A stretch of 21,417 nucleotides of DNA from Bacteroidota bacterium. GTDB lineage: Bacteria; Bacteroidota; Bacteroidia; Cytophagales; Cyclobacteriaceae. The translations under genes were made by a program, and so were the position numbers. Below the pieces are notes generated by a model. It was not told the origin of the DNA. It saw only the letters and a list, made by a program, of their open reading frames with translations, and ran no database searches. The first letter of the stretch is position 1. Each line of letters begins with the position of its first letter. The stretch covers positions 1 through 21,417 of the forward strand of contig JAHEMS010000006.1 in NCBI GenBank assembly GCA_024643595.1, in the 5' to 3' direction. Shown one piece after another: positions 1 to 7,430 of this stretch.

Positions 1-653
1 ACCCGTTCAATTTCTTTTTCGCGACCTACAATCGGATCAAGTTTATTATCTTCTGCAAGTTTTGTGAGATCGCGACCAAAATTATCAAGGACGGGAGTAC
101 GGGATTTTTCTGTTCCTTTCTTTTCTTTGCTCGGGTTGGACCCACTGCCGAACATTTTCGATGAATCGTCATCCGGATCATCAGTATCGGAAGAAGCAGT
201 AGGCTGATCGTTTTGATATTCCAGCATTTCTTTCACCACGTCATAGGCAACATCAAACTTGTTTAATATTTGTGTGCCCAGGTTATCAGGATCACGTAAT
301 ATAGATAACAACAGGTGTTCAGTGCCGATGAGCTGAGCTTTAAATATTTTGGCTTCCAGGTAAGTTATTTTCAGTACTTTTTCAGAAGCGCGGGTAAGTG
401 GTATGTTAGCGAGATTCTTGATCTCATGAGTAGCAGTACCTTTTGAAACTTTCTCAATTTCAGCACGAAGTTCATCAAGAGGAACGCCCAGTTTTTTCAA
501 CACGCCAACAGCTACTCCTTCGCCTTCCCGTATCATCCCCAGAAGAAGGTGCTCCGTGCCGATATAATCGTGACCTAATCGTAGTGCTTCTTCCCGACTT
601 AGAGAAATAACTTCTTTGACGCGGTTAGAAAATTTTGCTTCCATATTTGCCAT
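1..653 (-). CDS. clpC: ATP-dependent Clp protease ATPase subunit ClpC, N-terminal part (cut by left edge)
   Basis: Reading the minus strand from an ATG at 653 gives 217 open codons that run off the left edge. ClpC is a cytoplasmic AAA+ unfoldase that feeds substrates to ClpP and helps control protein quality. Two Clp N-domain repeats are visible, each carrying the motif IGTEHLLL (residues about 31 and 109). An acidic, Ser-rich linker (about 150-185) follows, and then the beginning of the first AAA+ module with LDPIVGREKEIER (205-217). The Walker motifs lie outside the window. Translation may instead start at the second Met (ATG at 644), giving MEAKFSNRVKEVIS, which is closer to the usual start of Bacteroidota ClpC; this is unresolved. 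It follows the WbqC-family gene after 114 bp, so it may have its own promoter, but no convincing one was seen. Confidence 0.95.
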   Translation of the reverse strand, partial: MANMEAKFSNRVKEVISLSREEALRLGHDYIGTEHLLLGMIREGEGVAVGVLKKLGVPLDELRAEIEKVSKGTATHEIKNLANIPLTRASEKVLKITYLEAKIFKAQLIGTEHLLLSILRDPDNLGTQILNKFDVAYDVVKEMLEYQNDQPTASSDTDDPDDDSSKMFGSGSNPSKEKKGTEKSRTPVLDNFGRDLTKLAEDNKLDPIVGREKEIER

Positions 654-767
654 AATAATGAGTAATGTAAATGTAAAGTTTTAAGAGTGATTATTCAAAA
701 GGGCAGAAACGTAATAAATCAAGCCGCTTTCTTCTTATCAATCACTTCAAAAAACAAGTTTAAGATT

Positions 768-1406
768 TTATTTGTTCAGATCGACATTCTGTGAAGCAAG
801 AATAAGGGATGCCGCCCTTGGTCCCTCACAAAACAGAAGGTCAATCAGACTCAAATTAGCTACAAATCTGTTGCCAAATACCTGATTGTATGGTATAGGC
901 TTGTAAAACTCACTTTCTAGATGCGGTTTCTTTGGGGTTAACTTCGATCGGAGATCAAAAACGTCCGTTGAAGTGACTTTTTGATAAGATACACTTACAT
1001 AAAGCCTTGGATTGAATCTTATGCACTTAAGACAGAATGACAGTAATTCGAAATTGAGGTCAAAAAGAAAATCATGATGCTTATATAAAATAGTTTTAAG
1101 GTCATCGGAATAATGTTCGAAATAGGGTGATTTTCGATAGGCCGTTTCAATGGTTCGCCAATGGTTGGTTTGCCATTTCTGACGATAGTCGATTCGAACA
1201 TCTTTAATCAGCGGTTTCCCATGCTTATTGGTTAACGGAATGATGAGCATTTCAACGCCTTGAGAGGTATTTATATAGCAACGATTCCGGTAGCTTTGCT
1301 TTATAAAATGTTCGTGCTTCTCTAATTCGATATGTTCAGATTGGAGAAGAGCACAGAAATATTCCAGCGAAGGCAGATAATGAAGCTCAATTAAAATTGA
1401 TTTCAA
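768..1406 (-). CDS. WbqC-like family protein
   Basis: A 212-residue protein that I recognise as the WbqC-like family. The N-terminal stretch HYLPSLEYF and the block KQSYRNRCYI (about 36-45), followed by G-x-x-x-L-I-I-P-L, are the typical family signatures. WbqC was named from O-antigen gene clusters, but most members, including this Bacteroidota type next to housekeeping genes, have no proven biochemical role. No signal peptide or membrane helix is visible, so it is probably cytoplasmic. It lies 39 bp downstream of the Sua5/YciO gene on the same strand and is probably co-transcribed with it. The family call is fairly secure; the function is unknown. Confidence 0.8.
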   Translation of the reverse strand: MKSILIELHYLPSLEYFCALLQSEHIELEKHEHFIKQSYRNRCYINTSQGVEMLIIPLTNKHGKPLIKDVRIDYRQKWQTNHWRTIETAYRKSPYFEHYSDDLKTILYKHHDFLFDLNFELLSFCLKCIRFNPRLYVSVSYQKVTSTDVFDLRSKLTPKKPHLESEFYKPIPYNQVFGNRFVANLSLIDLLFCEGPRAASLILASQNVDLNK

Positions 1407-1445
1407 ATTTTTTTATTAAGGGTTCAAAATTAACCACCGCTTCAT

Positions 1446-2069
1446 TTACCAGGTAAAATCGCCAAGACCTTGTCGTGTTACTTCAGGTTCCCCACCAGTA
1501 AAATCAACAATTGTGGAAGGGATATTCCCCCCGATACCACCATCAATTACCAAATCTACTTTATGTTTAAAGTCTTCATAGATTTCGTCCGGATCGGTGG
1601 TGTACTCTTTAATTTGATCGTCATCCTTTATGGAAGAAGTAATCAATGGATTATCAAGCAGTTTTACGATCTCAAGCGGTATGGGGTGATTTGGAATCCG
1701 GATGCCTACTGTTTTTTTATTCACATCTAATATTTTTGGAACATGACTGCTCGACTCAAAGATGAAAGTAAAGGGTCCGGGCAAAAGTTTTCTAAGTATC
1801 TTAAATTCAGGAGTATCTATTCGCTTAACATATTTTGATATATGACTAAGGTCACTGCAGATAAATGAAAGATTGAGTTTTTGTGGCTTAATTTCCATGA
1901 TATGACATAACCGCTCCACTGACCTTCTGTTCATCAGATCACACCCAATTCCATAAATAGTATCAGTTGGGTAAACGATAATGGCTCCATCTTTCAGTAA
2001 TTCGACAACATGCGCAATTTTTCGGGTCTCAGGTGTAATGGGGTGTATGGATAAAAATTCGGCTGGCAT
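1446..2069 (-). CDS. Sua5/YciO/YrdC-family protein, YciO-like (possible threonylcarbamoyl-AMP synthase)
   Basis: A 207-residue cytoplasmic protein of the Sua5/YciO/YrdC fold. The classical family enzyme makes threonylcarbamoyl-AMP from threonine, bicarbonate and ATP for the t6A37 modification of tRNA. The nucleotide-binding signature IVYPTDTIYGIGCD (about 31-44) is clear. The later blocks, LSFICSDLSHISKY (about 67-80), PGPFTFIF, TVGIRIPNHPI, TTDPDEI and VDLVIDGG, read more like E. coli YciO than TsaC/YrdC. The usual K-x-R-x-x-x-x-P-L stretch of TsaC is replaced by KPQKLNLSF. It may therefore be a YciO-type paralogue rather than the tRNA enzyme, although automated annotation would probably call it L-threonylcarbamoyladenylate synthase. 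It is the first gene of a minus-strand group with wbqC and is divergent from mltG. Confidence 0.85.
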   Translation of the reverse strand: MPAEFLSIHPITPETRKIAHVVELLKDGAIIVYPTDTIYGIGCDLMNRRSVERLCHIMEIKPQKLNLSFICSDLSHISKYVKRIDTPEFKILRKLLPGPFTFIFESSSHVPKILDVNKKTVGIRIPNHPIPLEIVKLLDNPLITSSIKDDDQIKEYTTDPDEIYEDFKHKVDLVIDGGIGGNIPSTIVDFTGGEPEVTRQGLGDFTW

Positions 2070-2136
2070 GAATCCCTTGAATATAAAAGCAAATTAACTC
2101 AAATAACAATATCACAGTTCTCTTCACTCATTTTAG

Positions 2137-2144
2137 TAAATTTG
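2137..2144 (+). promoter_or_regulatory. Candidate Bacteroidota-type -7 promoter box for the mltG operon
   Basis: TAAATTTG is an exact match to the Bacteroidota -7 consensus TAnnTTTG. It lies 19 bp before the mltG ATG, implying a very short leader. The -33 region shows only a weak TTC at 2118-2120 with the expected spacing of about 17-19 bp. The site lies in the 94-bp divergent spacer between the YciO-like gene and mltG. It is suggestive only, because an AT-rich spacer can match by chance. Confidence 0.35.
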
Positions 2145-2163
2145 AAACTTCAATTTTTTAAAT

Positions 2164-3231
2164 ATGGCTGATGTTCCTAAAAAGAAGCTCGCGCTTTTCC
2201 TAATTCTTTCAACACTGACAATAACCTTTATTTTCTATGGTTACCAGATTTATTTTACGCCTAATATTCTAGTCGACCGCGATGACAGAGTTTTTATCAT
2301 CAGATCTGGAACCACATTTCGTAAGGTGTTGGAAGATTTGGGTAAGGGAAATTTTGTGAATGACATGGTTTCATTCAGTTTTCTTGCCCGGTTGAGCAAT
2401 TATGACAAAAACATCATACCTGGGAAATACACACTTCGCAGGAATATGACGAACAAGGAAGCCATTGAAGTTCTTAAAGCTGGGAAGCGCATGGCCGTAA
2501 AAGTGACTTTTACACATGTTCGTCTATTGGATGATTTGGCGGAAAAAATTACCAGAAATATTGGTGTATCTACGTCGGAGTTTAATGATGCCCTGGATGA
2601 TTTTATTTCTGATAATGAAGAGGGATTTAACCGTGAAAATGTAATCGGCATGTTTTTACCGAATACTTACCAGGTTTATTATAATGTGTTACCGGATGAA
2701 TTAATAGAACGGATGCTCTTAGAATATAAAAAATTCTGGACAGAAGAACGTCTTGAAAAAGCAAAAGCAATTGGCTTGTCACCCAAGGAAGTATCAACGC
2801 TCGCCTCCATTGTTCAGGCAGAAAGTGTGAAAGCGGATGAAGCCCCTATAATTGCCGGATTATATCTTAATCGATTGAAGAAAGACATACCACTGCAGGC
2901 AGATCCCACATTGGTTTTCGCGGTCGGTGATTTTACCATAAAGCGGGTACTTAATGAACACAAAGAGATAGATTCACCTTACAACACCTACAAGCATACA
3001 GGTCTGCCTCCTGGCCCTATCAATATGCCGCTGATTAGCTCAATTGATGGCGTATTGAATTATCAAAAGCACAACTATCTTTACATGTGCGCAAAGGAAG
3101 ATTTTTCAGGATATCATAATTTTGCTGCGACGCTGGATGAACACAATAGAAACGCCCGCAAATATCAGAGCGCGCTTAGCATTGAGATCAAAAAGGGAGA
3201 AGCGTTGAGAAGGAGTGAACAAAAGAAATAG
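2164..3231 (+). CDS. mltG: Endolytic murein transglycosylase MltG
   Basis: A 355-residue YceG/MltG-family protein. MltG cleaves nascent glycan strands at the outer face of the inner membrane and is thought to terminate glycan polymerisation. A single N-terminal membrane anchor spans about residues 9-28, preceded by a Lys-rich cytoplasmic tail (KKK). A LysM-like region follows, then the catalytic domain with ASIVQAESVKADE; E220 in this motif corresponds to the catalytic glutamate (E218 in E. coli). The downstream motifs NRL, PLQADPT and SPYNTYKHTGLPPGPI, all conserved in the family, are intact. Length is normal. It opens a plus-strand operon, and the next start codon is 3 nt after its stop. 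Confidence 0.95.
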   Translation: MADVPKKKLALFLILSTLTITFIFYGYQIYFTPNILVDRDDRVFIIRSGTTFRKVLEDLGKGNFVNDMVSFSFLARLSNYDKNIIPGKYTLRRNMTNKEAIEVLKAGKRMAVKVTFTHVRLLDDLAEKITRNIGVSTSEFNDALDDFISDNEEGFNRENVIGMFLPNTYQVYYNVLPDELIERMLLEYKKFWTEERLEKAKAIGLSPKEVSTLASIVQAESVKADEAPIIAGLYLNRLKKDIPLQADPTLVFAVGDFTIKRVLNEHKEIDSPYNTYKHTGLPPGPINMPLISSIDGVLNYQKHNYLYMCAKEDFSGYHNFAATLDEHNRNARKYQSALSIEIKKGEALRRSEQKK

Positions 3232-3234
3232 TCG

Positions 3235-3641
3235 ATGTACATTTCAGAAACTTATATTCGTGTAAGGTATGGGGAAACAGACCAGATGGGATATGTTTAT
3301 TATGGCAATTATGCGATGTACTATGAAGTGGGAAGAGTTGAAAGCCTGAGAAAACTGGGGCTCACCTATAAAGAGCTTGAGGACATGGGAATAATGATGC
3401 CTGTACTTGAAAACAAATCGAAATTTTTAAGTGCTGCATTATACGATGATCATTTAAAAATTATCACTACCATTCGAGAGAAGCCAGGCGCTAGAATTCG
3501 TTTTGAATATGATATATATAATGGTGGAGGTAAATTAATTCATCAGGGGAAACCACGTTGGCATTTGTAGACAAGAATACAGGTAGGCCTGGTCGCCCTC
3601 CCCAGGTTTTTCAGGAAGTATTGAAACCTTATTTTGGATGA
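3235..3641 (+). CDS. YbgC-like acyl-CoA thioesterase (hotdog fold), apparent 1-nt frameshift near 3549
   Basis: A 4HBT/hotdog-fold thioesterase, probably cytoplasmic and acting on acyl-CoA. The signature GETDQMGYVYYGNYAMYYE holds the family Asp-x-x-Gly-x-x-x-x-x-N-Y pattern (about residues 14-32). In the initial frame the protein stops at 3570 (111 residues) with a nonsense tail. From 3549 the next frame continues it naturally (ETTLAFVDKNTGRP and on to LKPYFG) to a TGA at 3639-3641. One missing G in the GGGG run at 3546-3549 would restore a 135-residue protein, the usual family length. The restored stop overlaps the next start as ATGA, which supports the longer form. It is either an assembly or sequencing indel or a recently broken gene. 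Confidence 0.85.
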
Positions 3642-4636
3642 ATTACGGTACCCGAAAGCGAATCCTTCAATATACCAGAGCACGTGCAGGAAGAAACTGG
3701 TTAAAAAAAATTAAGTTTAAGAGCTACGGAAATTTATCACTGTATAAATTCTTTAAAATCTTTTTTCATAACATACAGGAAGATGAAATACTGGATCGCT
3801 CAAATGGAGTAGCATTCAATTTTATCCTGGCCATTTTTCCAACCATCATATTTTTATTTACCCTTATCCCATATATATCGGATTATTTTCCAACAATCAG
3901 CCAGGAAAACATAATGGAGTTCATGCGCACGTTATTACCTCCCAGTATGTTTGGAGAAGTATCGCATACCATCGAAGACATAGTTAAAAATCAGCGAGGT
4001 AGTTTACTCACATTTGGGTTTTTATTTGCCGTTTACCTGGCGACAAATGGAATGCTTGCGCTGATTAAAGCATTTAATTCATGTTACCGCACGGTAGAGA
4101 AAAGAGGAATGCTGCGCATGCGGATTACAGCACTGGCGCTGACAATGATGCTTTCAGCGGCTCTTTTTGTAGCAGTTACACTTTTATTATTTGGGCAAAT
4201 AGCCATTGATTACCTGACTGTAAATGCCCAGCGATTCAATGTCAATCTGAATGATTACACCATTTATTTTTTGTTTGTCCTTCGCTTTCTCGTCATTTTC
4301 ATTCTCTTCTTTATCGTGATTTCTTGTATTTATTACTTTGGCCCCGCAGTTCATTACAGCTGGAAGTTTTTTTCGATTGGTTCGGTTCTGGCAACATTTG
4401 CCGGTCTTGGTATCTCTTATGGGTTTTCCTTTTATATCACCAACTTCGGCACGTACAACAAAATTTATGGTTCAATCGGAGCACTCATAGCGCTGATGAT
4501 TTGGATGGATTTGCTTACTGTGGTATTACTCTTTGGTTATGAGGTAAACGCAAGCCTTCATTACGGTCGTAAACTCCAGGCTGTTCAATACAACCTTGAT
4601 CTGAAAAAGACAAAGTCGTCAAGAGGATTAAAATAA
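3638..4636 (+). CDS. YihY/BrkB-family inner-membrane protein
   Basis: A 332-residue polytopic membrane protein of the YihY/BrkB (virulence factor BrkB, formerly putative RNase BN) family. About six hydrophobic helices can be seen, for example around residues 60-85, 125-145, 165-190, 205-235, 245-270 and 285-310. Family patterns include the early segment NGVAFNFILAIFPTIIFLF and the late segment with YGSIGALIALMIWMDL followed by GYEVNAS. The N-terminus is basic and cytoplasmic. The biochemical function is not established; BrkB was linked to serum resistance in Bordetella, and the RNase BN name is known to be a misassignment. The start overlaps the restored thioesterase stop by 4 nt, and YdcF follows after 3 nt, indicating co-translation in one operon. 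Confidence 0.9.
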   Translation: MNYGTRKRILQYTRARAGRNWLKKIKFKSYGNLSLYKFFKIFFHNIQEDEILDRSNGVAFNFILAIFPTIIFLFTLIPYISDYFPTISQENIMEFMRTLLPPSMFGEVSHTIEDIVKNQRGSLLTFGFLFAVYLATNGMLALIKAFNSCYRTVEKRGMLRMRITALALTMMLSAALFVAVTLLLFGQIAIDYLTVNAQRFNVNLNDYTIYFLFVLRFLVIFILFFIVISCIYYFGPAVHYSWKFFSIGSVLATFAGLGISYGFSFYITNFGTYNKIYGSIGALIALMIWMDLLTVVLLFGYEVNASLHYGRKLQAVQYNLDLKKTKSSRGLK

Positions 4637-4639
4637 GCG

Positions 4640-5137
4640 ATGGAATCCAACGAAGTGTTGGTCATTTTAGGATCTCCAAATTCTCCGGAAGGGGAATTAA
4701 GTGATATCGCCAAGAGTAGACTGGATTATGCTGTTCAACAATATTCCCACGGAAAACAGGTGCTTTGTACAGGTGGCTGGGGCAAACACTTTAATGTTTC
4801 CCGACAGGCCCATGCAGTTTATGCGAAAGAGTTCTTGATTGCCAAAGGAATTCCTGAAACTGCATTCCTCGAATCTGCACTATCCGGAAACACCGTTGAG
4901 GATGCTGTTAAATCGAAAGAGGTGCTTTCTCAAATAGCACAACCCCTGATCACTATAATTACTTCTGATTATCATTTGGAGAGAGTAGATTTGATTTTTA
5001 ATCAAGTATTTAGTGGACTTCCCTTTCGATGTGTAGGAGTAAACTCTGAATTTCTGGATGCTGAGCAACAAGCGATGCTGAAAACACATGAACGGAAAGC
5101 CATTGAGAAAATATTAAAAGACGGATTATACTTTTAG
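4640..5137 (+). CDS. YdcF family protein (DUF218)
   Basis: A 165-residue DUF218/YdcF-type protein with a Rossmann-like fold. Visible motifs are VILGSPNSPEG near the N-terminus, LCTGGWG (about 41-47), the ESALSGNTVEDA block (about 74-85), and the conserved TSDYHLERV (about 108-116). E. coli YdcF binds S-adenosylmethionine, while the SanA/ElyC relatives are linked to envelope barrier functions. No membrane segment is visible, so this is the short soluble type. It is the last gene of the mltG operon. The family call is reliable; the molecular role is open. Confidence 0.85.
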   Translation: MESNEVLVILGSPNSPEGELSDIAKSRLDYAVQQYSHGKQVLCTGGWGKHFNVSRQAHAVYAKEFLIAKGIPETAFLESALSGNTVEDAVKSKEVLSQIAQPLITIITSDYHLERVDLIFNQVFSGLPFRCVGVNSEFLDAEQQAMLKTHERKAIEKILKDGLYF

Positions 5138-5277
5138 ACTTTCTTATGCGGCCGATTTCGTATCACGGTCCCAGGGGTTTATGTTAACCATTGGCCGAAC
5201 AACACGTGAATTGATGGCTTACATAATTTTTCATAAGATGATGAAGGCTTTACTTTATATTTAGTAAAATAGTTACT

Positions 5278-6168
5278 ATGTACAGATCTGCTGCTTTCCT
5301 GCTTTCTTTATTCCTGATGATTTCGTGTGGCACGAAAAATCAACAGGATAACTGGCTTTTGTTTGCGAAATCAAATTTAATGGCTTGGTGTATTGTACCA
5401 TTTGATAGCCTGGAAAGAGGGCCTGAAGAAAGAGCGGCCATGTTGAAAGAACTTGGTATTTCTAAACTTGCTTACGATTGGAGAACGAAGCATCTTTCAA
5501 CTTTTGAAGATGAAATCAAATCATTATCAGAAAACCAAATCGAACTGGAAGCAATTTGGCTATGGATTTCAACCCCACAAGCGGATCAATTAGATAGTGC
5601 CAACCAGGTAATGGTCGACATGGTGAGAAAGAATAACGTCAGAACAGATTTCTGGGTGGGAATAGAGAAAAGTTTTTTTGATGGTCTTACAGACGAACAA
5701 AAATTGAATAAGGGGGTTGAAGCCGTTAAGTCGCTTCATAAAATGGCTTCTGATTTAGGATGTACGATTAATTTATACAACCATGGCGATTGGTTTGGCG
5801 AACCTGATAATCAAATAAGAATTATTGAGAAATCTGGCTTGAGCAATGTTGGCATTGTTTATAGCTTTCATCATGCCCATAGTCAAATTAAAGATTTCCC
5901 AGAACGTTTACACAGGATGCTTCCCTATTTAAAAGCAATAAATATAAACGGCATGAATGTGGATGGTCCCCAAATTCTCCCGGTTGGAAAGGGTGATAGC
6001 GAATTGGAAATGCTACAAACGATAAAGGAATCAGGATACGATGGTCCAATTGGAATATTGGGCCATATTGCGGAAAAGGATGTAAAGAAAGTACTCATGG
6101 GTAATATTGAAGGATTGAAAAAAGTGCTGGGCGAAATGGGAGAAAGTGAAGCATTAGCTACCTATTAA
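5278..6168 (+). CDS. Lipoprotein with sugar phosphate isomerase/epimerase-like TIM barrel
   Basis: A 296-residue exported protein. The N-terminus has an SPII signal with lipobox LMISC, Cys17 being the predicted acylated residue. The body resembles the xylose-isomerase-like TIM barrel (AP endonuclease 2 superfamily). It has alternating beta and alpha segments: ELGISKLAYDW, ELEAIWLWI, DFWVGIE, INLYNHGDW, NVGIVYSFHHAH, LKAININGM and GYDGPIGILGH. The His/Glu/Asp-rich strand ends (NHGDW, HHAH, GHIAE) fit a metal-binding active site. Relatives are usually annotated as sugar phosphate isomerase/epimerase, but substrates of the secreted lipoprotein forms are rarely known. It starts a three-gene set with a 27-bp gap to the thioredoxin lipoprotein. 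The 140-bp upstream spacer holds only a partial -7 match, TATATTTA at 5256-5263. Confidence 0.75.
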   Translation: MYRSAAFLLSLFLMISCGTKNQQDNWLLFAKSNLMAWCIVPFDSLERGPEERAAMLKELGISKLAYDWRTKHLSTFEDEIKSLSENQIELEAIWLWISTPQADQLDSANQVMVDMVRKNNVRTDFWVGIEKSFFDGLTDEQKLNKGVEAVKSLHKMASDLGCTINLYNHGDWFGEPDNQIRIIEKSGLSNVGIVYSFHHAHSQIKDFPERLHRMLPYLKAININGMNVDGPQILPVGKGDSELEMLQTIKESGYDGPIGILGHIAEKDVKKVLMGNIEGLKKVLGEMGESEALATY

Positions 6169-6195
6169 TCAACTACCTCAAATAAATAATATAAA

Positions 6196-7392
6196 ATGAA
6201 AATCATTGGTTGTTCTGTAGCGCTCCTTTCGGGTTTATTATTGATAAGCACATCGTGTAATCAAAATGCATCGACTAGCGTAGAAGAAACAACTGGACTC
6301 GATTCAGGCTTTGTGCCTCATCCAATTGCTGTTCCAAAACAGGAGGTGAAGACATTAGACATTGATCAGAGGGCACCCGATTTTCGGCTTCCAGACGTGT
6401 ACGGAAAATTTCTTTCCCTCAGTGACTTCAATAATGCAGACGTATTAGTTATTATTTTTCATTGTAATCATTGTCCTACAGCACAAGCTTATGAAGACAG
6501 AATAATTAAGTTAACTGATGATTATAGAGATAAAGGTGTAGCGATAGTGGCCATTATGCCCAATAGTGCCATGGGCCTTCTACCTGAGGAGTGTGGCTAC
6601 ACAGATTTAAATGATTCATTTAGTGAAATGAAAATCAGGTATGAATATAAAAAATATAATTTCCCTTACTTATATGATGGCGATACCCAATCAGTTTCCA
6701 TTGCCTATGGACCAGTAGCGACACCCCATGCGTTTGTGTTTGACAAGGAAAGAAAGCTTAAGTATAGTGGAAGAATAGATGGTATCGAAAAACCTGGCGC
6801 TGCAGATTCAGAAGATCTTCGAGCCGCGATGGACGCAGTATTAGGTGGGAGACCTGTAGAGACCCCTGTAAACAAAGTGTTCGGATGCACAACTAAATGG
6901 GCGTGGAAGAGTGAATACGGTTTAACGGTGGAGGCAAAATGGAATGCAAGACCATCTCCGATTTCAAAATTAAATGAAAACGGTATAAAAGAATTGGTCA
7001 AGAATTCATCCGACAAACTCAGGTTAATAAATGTGTGGGCTACCTGGTGTGCTCCCTGTATTTTGGAGTATCCTGATTTGGTTGCGTTACAACGTTGGTA
7101 CGGACATCGCAGTTTTGAATTCGTTTCACTGTCGGCAGATGATCCTGAACATATTGACAGGGCACAGAAATTTTTGGATAAAACGCATTCTCCTGTGCAG
7201 AATTTCCTTTACGATGGTACGGATAAGTACAAACTTATTGAAGCAGTAGATCCGAACTGGAATGGTGCATTGCCTTACACTTTATTAGTAGAACCAGGCG
7301 GAAAGGTAGTTTACAGTTACCAGGGCTCTGTTGATTTATTGGAATTAAAGCGAGCAATTGTCGAACACCCGCTGATGGGCAGATACTATTAA
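6196..7392 (+). CDS. Lipoprotein with two thioredoxin-fold domains (redoxin-like plus TlpA-like)
   Basis: A 398-residue lipoprotein (signal peptide, acylated Cys21 in ISTSC) with two tandem thioredoxin-fold domains. Domain 1 (about 55-220) is peroxiredoxin/redoxin-like: RAPDFRLPDVYG, a C90-N-H-C93 pair, and the cis-Pro loop ATPHAF (Pro177). A linker carries an extra cysteine in FGCTTKW (Cys231), as is common in redoxin proteins of this kind. Domain 2 (about 255-390) is TlpA/ResA-like with WATWCAPC (Cys285 and Cys288) and a cis-Pro in ALPYTLLV (Pro360). Both CxxC sites are intact, so it may pass electrons or reduce and isomerise disulfides in the periplasm. It sits between the TIM-barrel lipoprotein and the beta-helix protein. 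The client is unknown. Confidence 0.85.
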   Translation: MKIIGCSVALLSGLLLISTSCNQNASTSVEETTGLDSGFVPHPIAVPKQEVKTLDIDQRAPDFRLPDVYGKFLSLSDFNNADVLVIIFHCNHCPTAQAYEDRIIKLTDDYRDKGVAIVAIMPNSAMGLLPEECGYTDLNDSFSEMKIRYEYKKYNFPYLYDGDTQSVSIAYGPVATPHAFVFDKERKLKYSGRIDGIEKPGAADSEDLRAAMDAVLGGRPVETPVNKVFGCTTKWAWKSEYGLTVEAKWNARPSPISKLNENGIKELVKNSSDKLRLINVWATWCAPCILEYPDLVALQRWYGHRSFEFVSLSADDPEHIDRAQKFLDKTHSPVQNFLYDGTDKYKLIEAVDPNWNGALPYTLLVEPGGKVVYSYQGSVDLLELKRAIVEHPLMGRYY

Positions 7393-7430
7393 TGGAGTAA
7401 ATAAGACATCGTTGATCGCAATCAATTGAT

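Noticed and set aside
5138..5277. Small gene or RNA in the spacer after ydcF
   Set aside because: Short open frames of under 40 codons exist, but none has an identifiable motif or initiation context, and no strong hairpin is visible.
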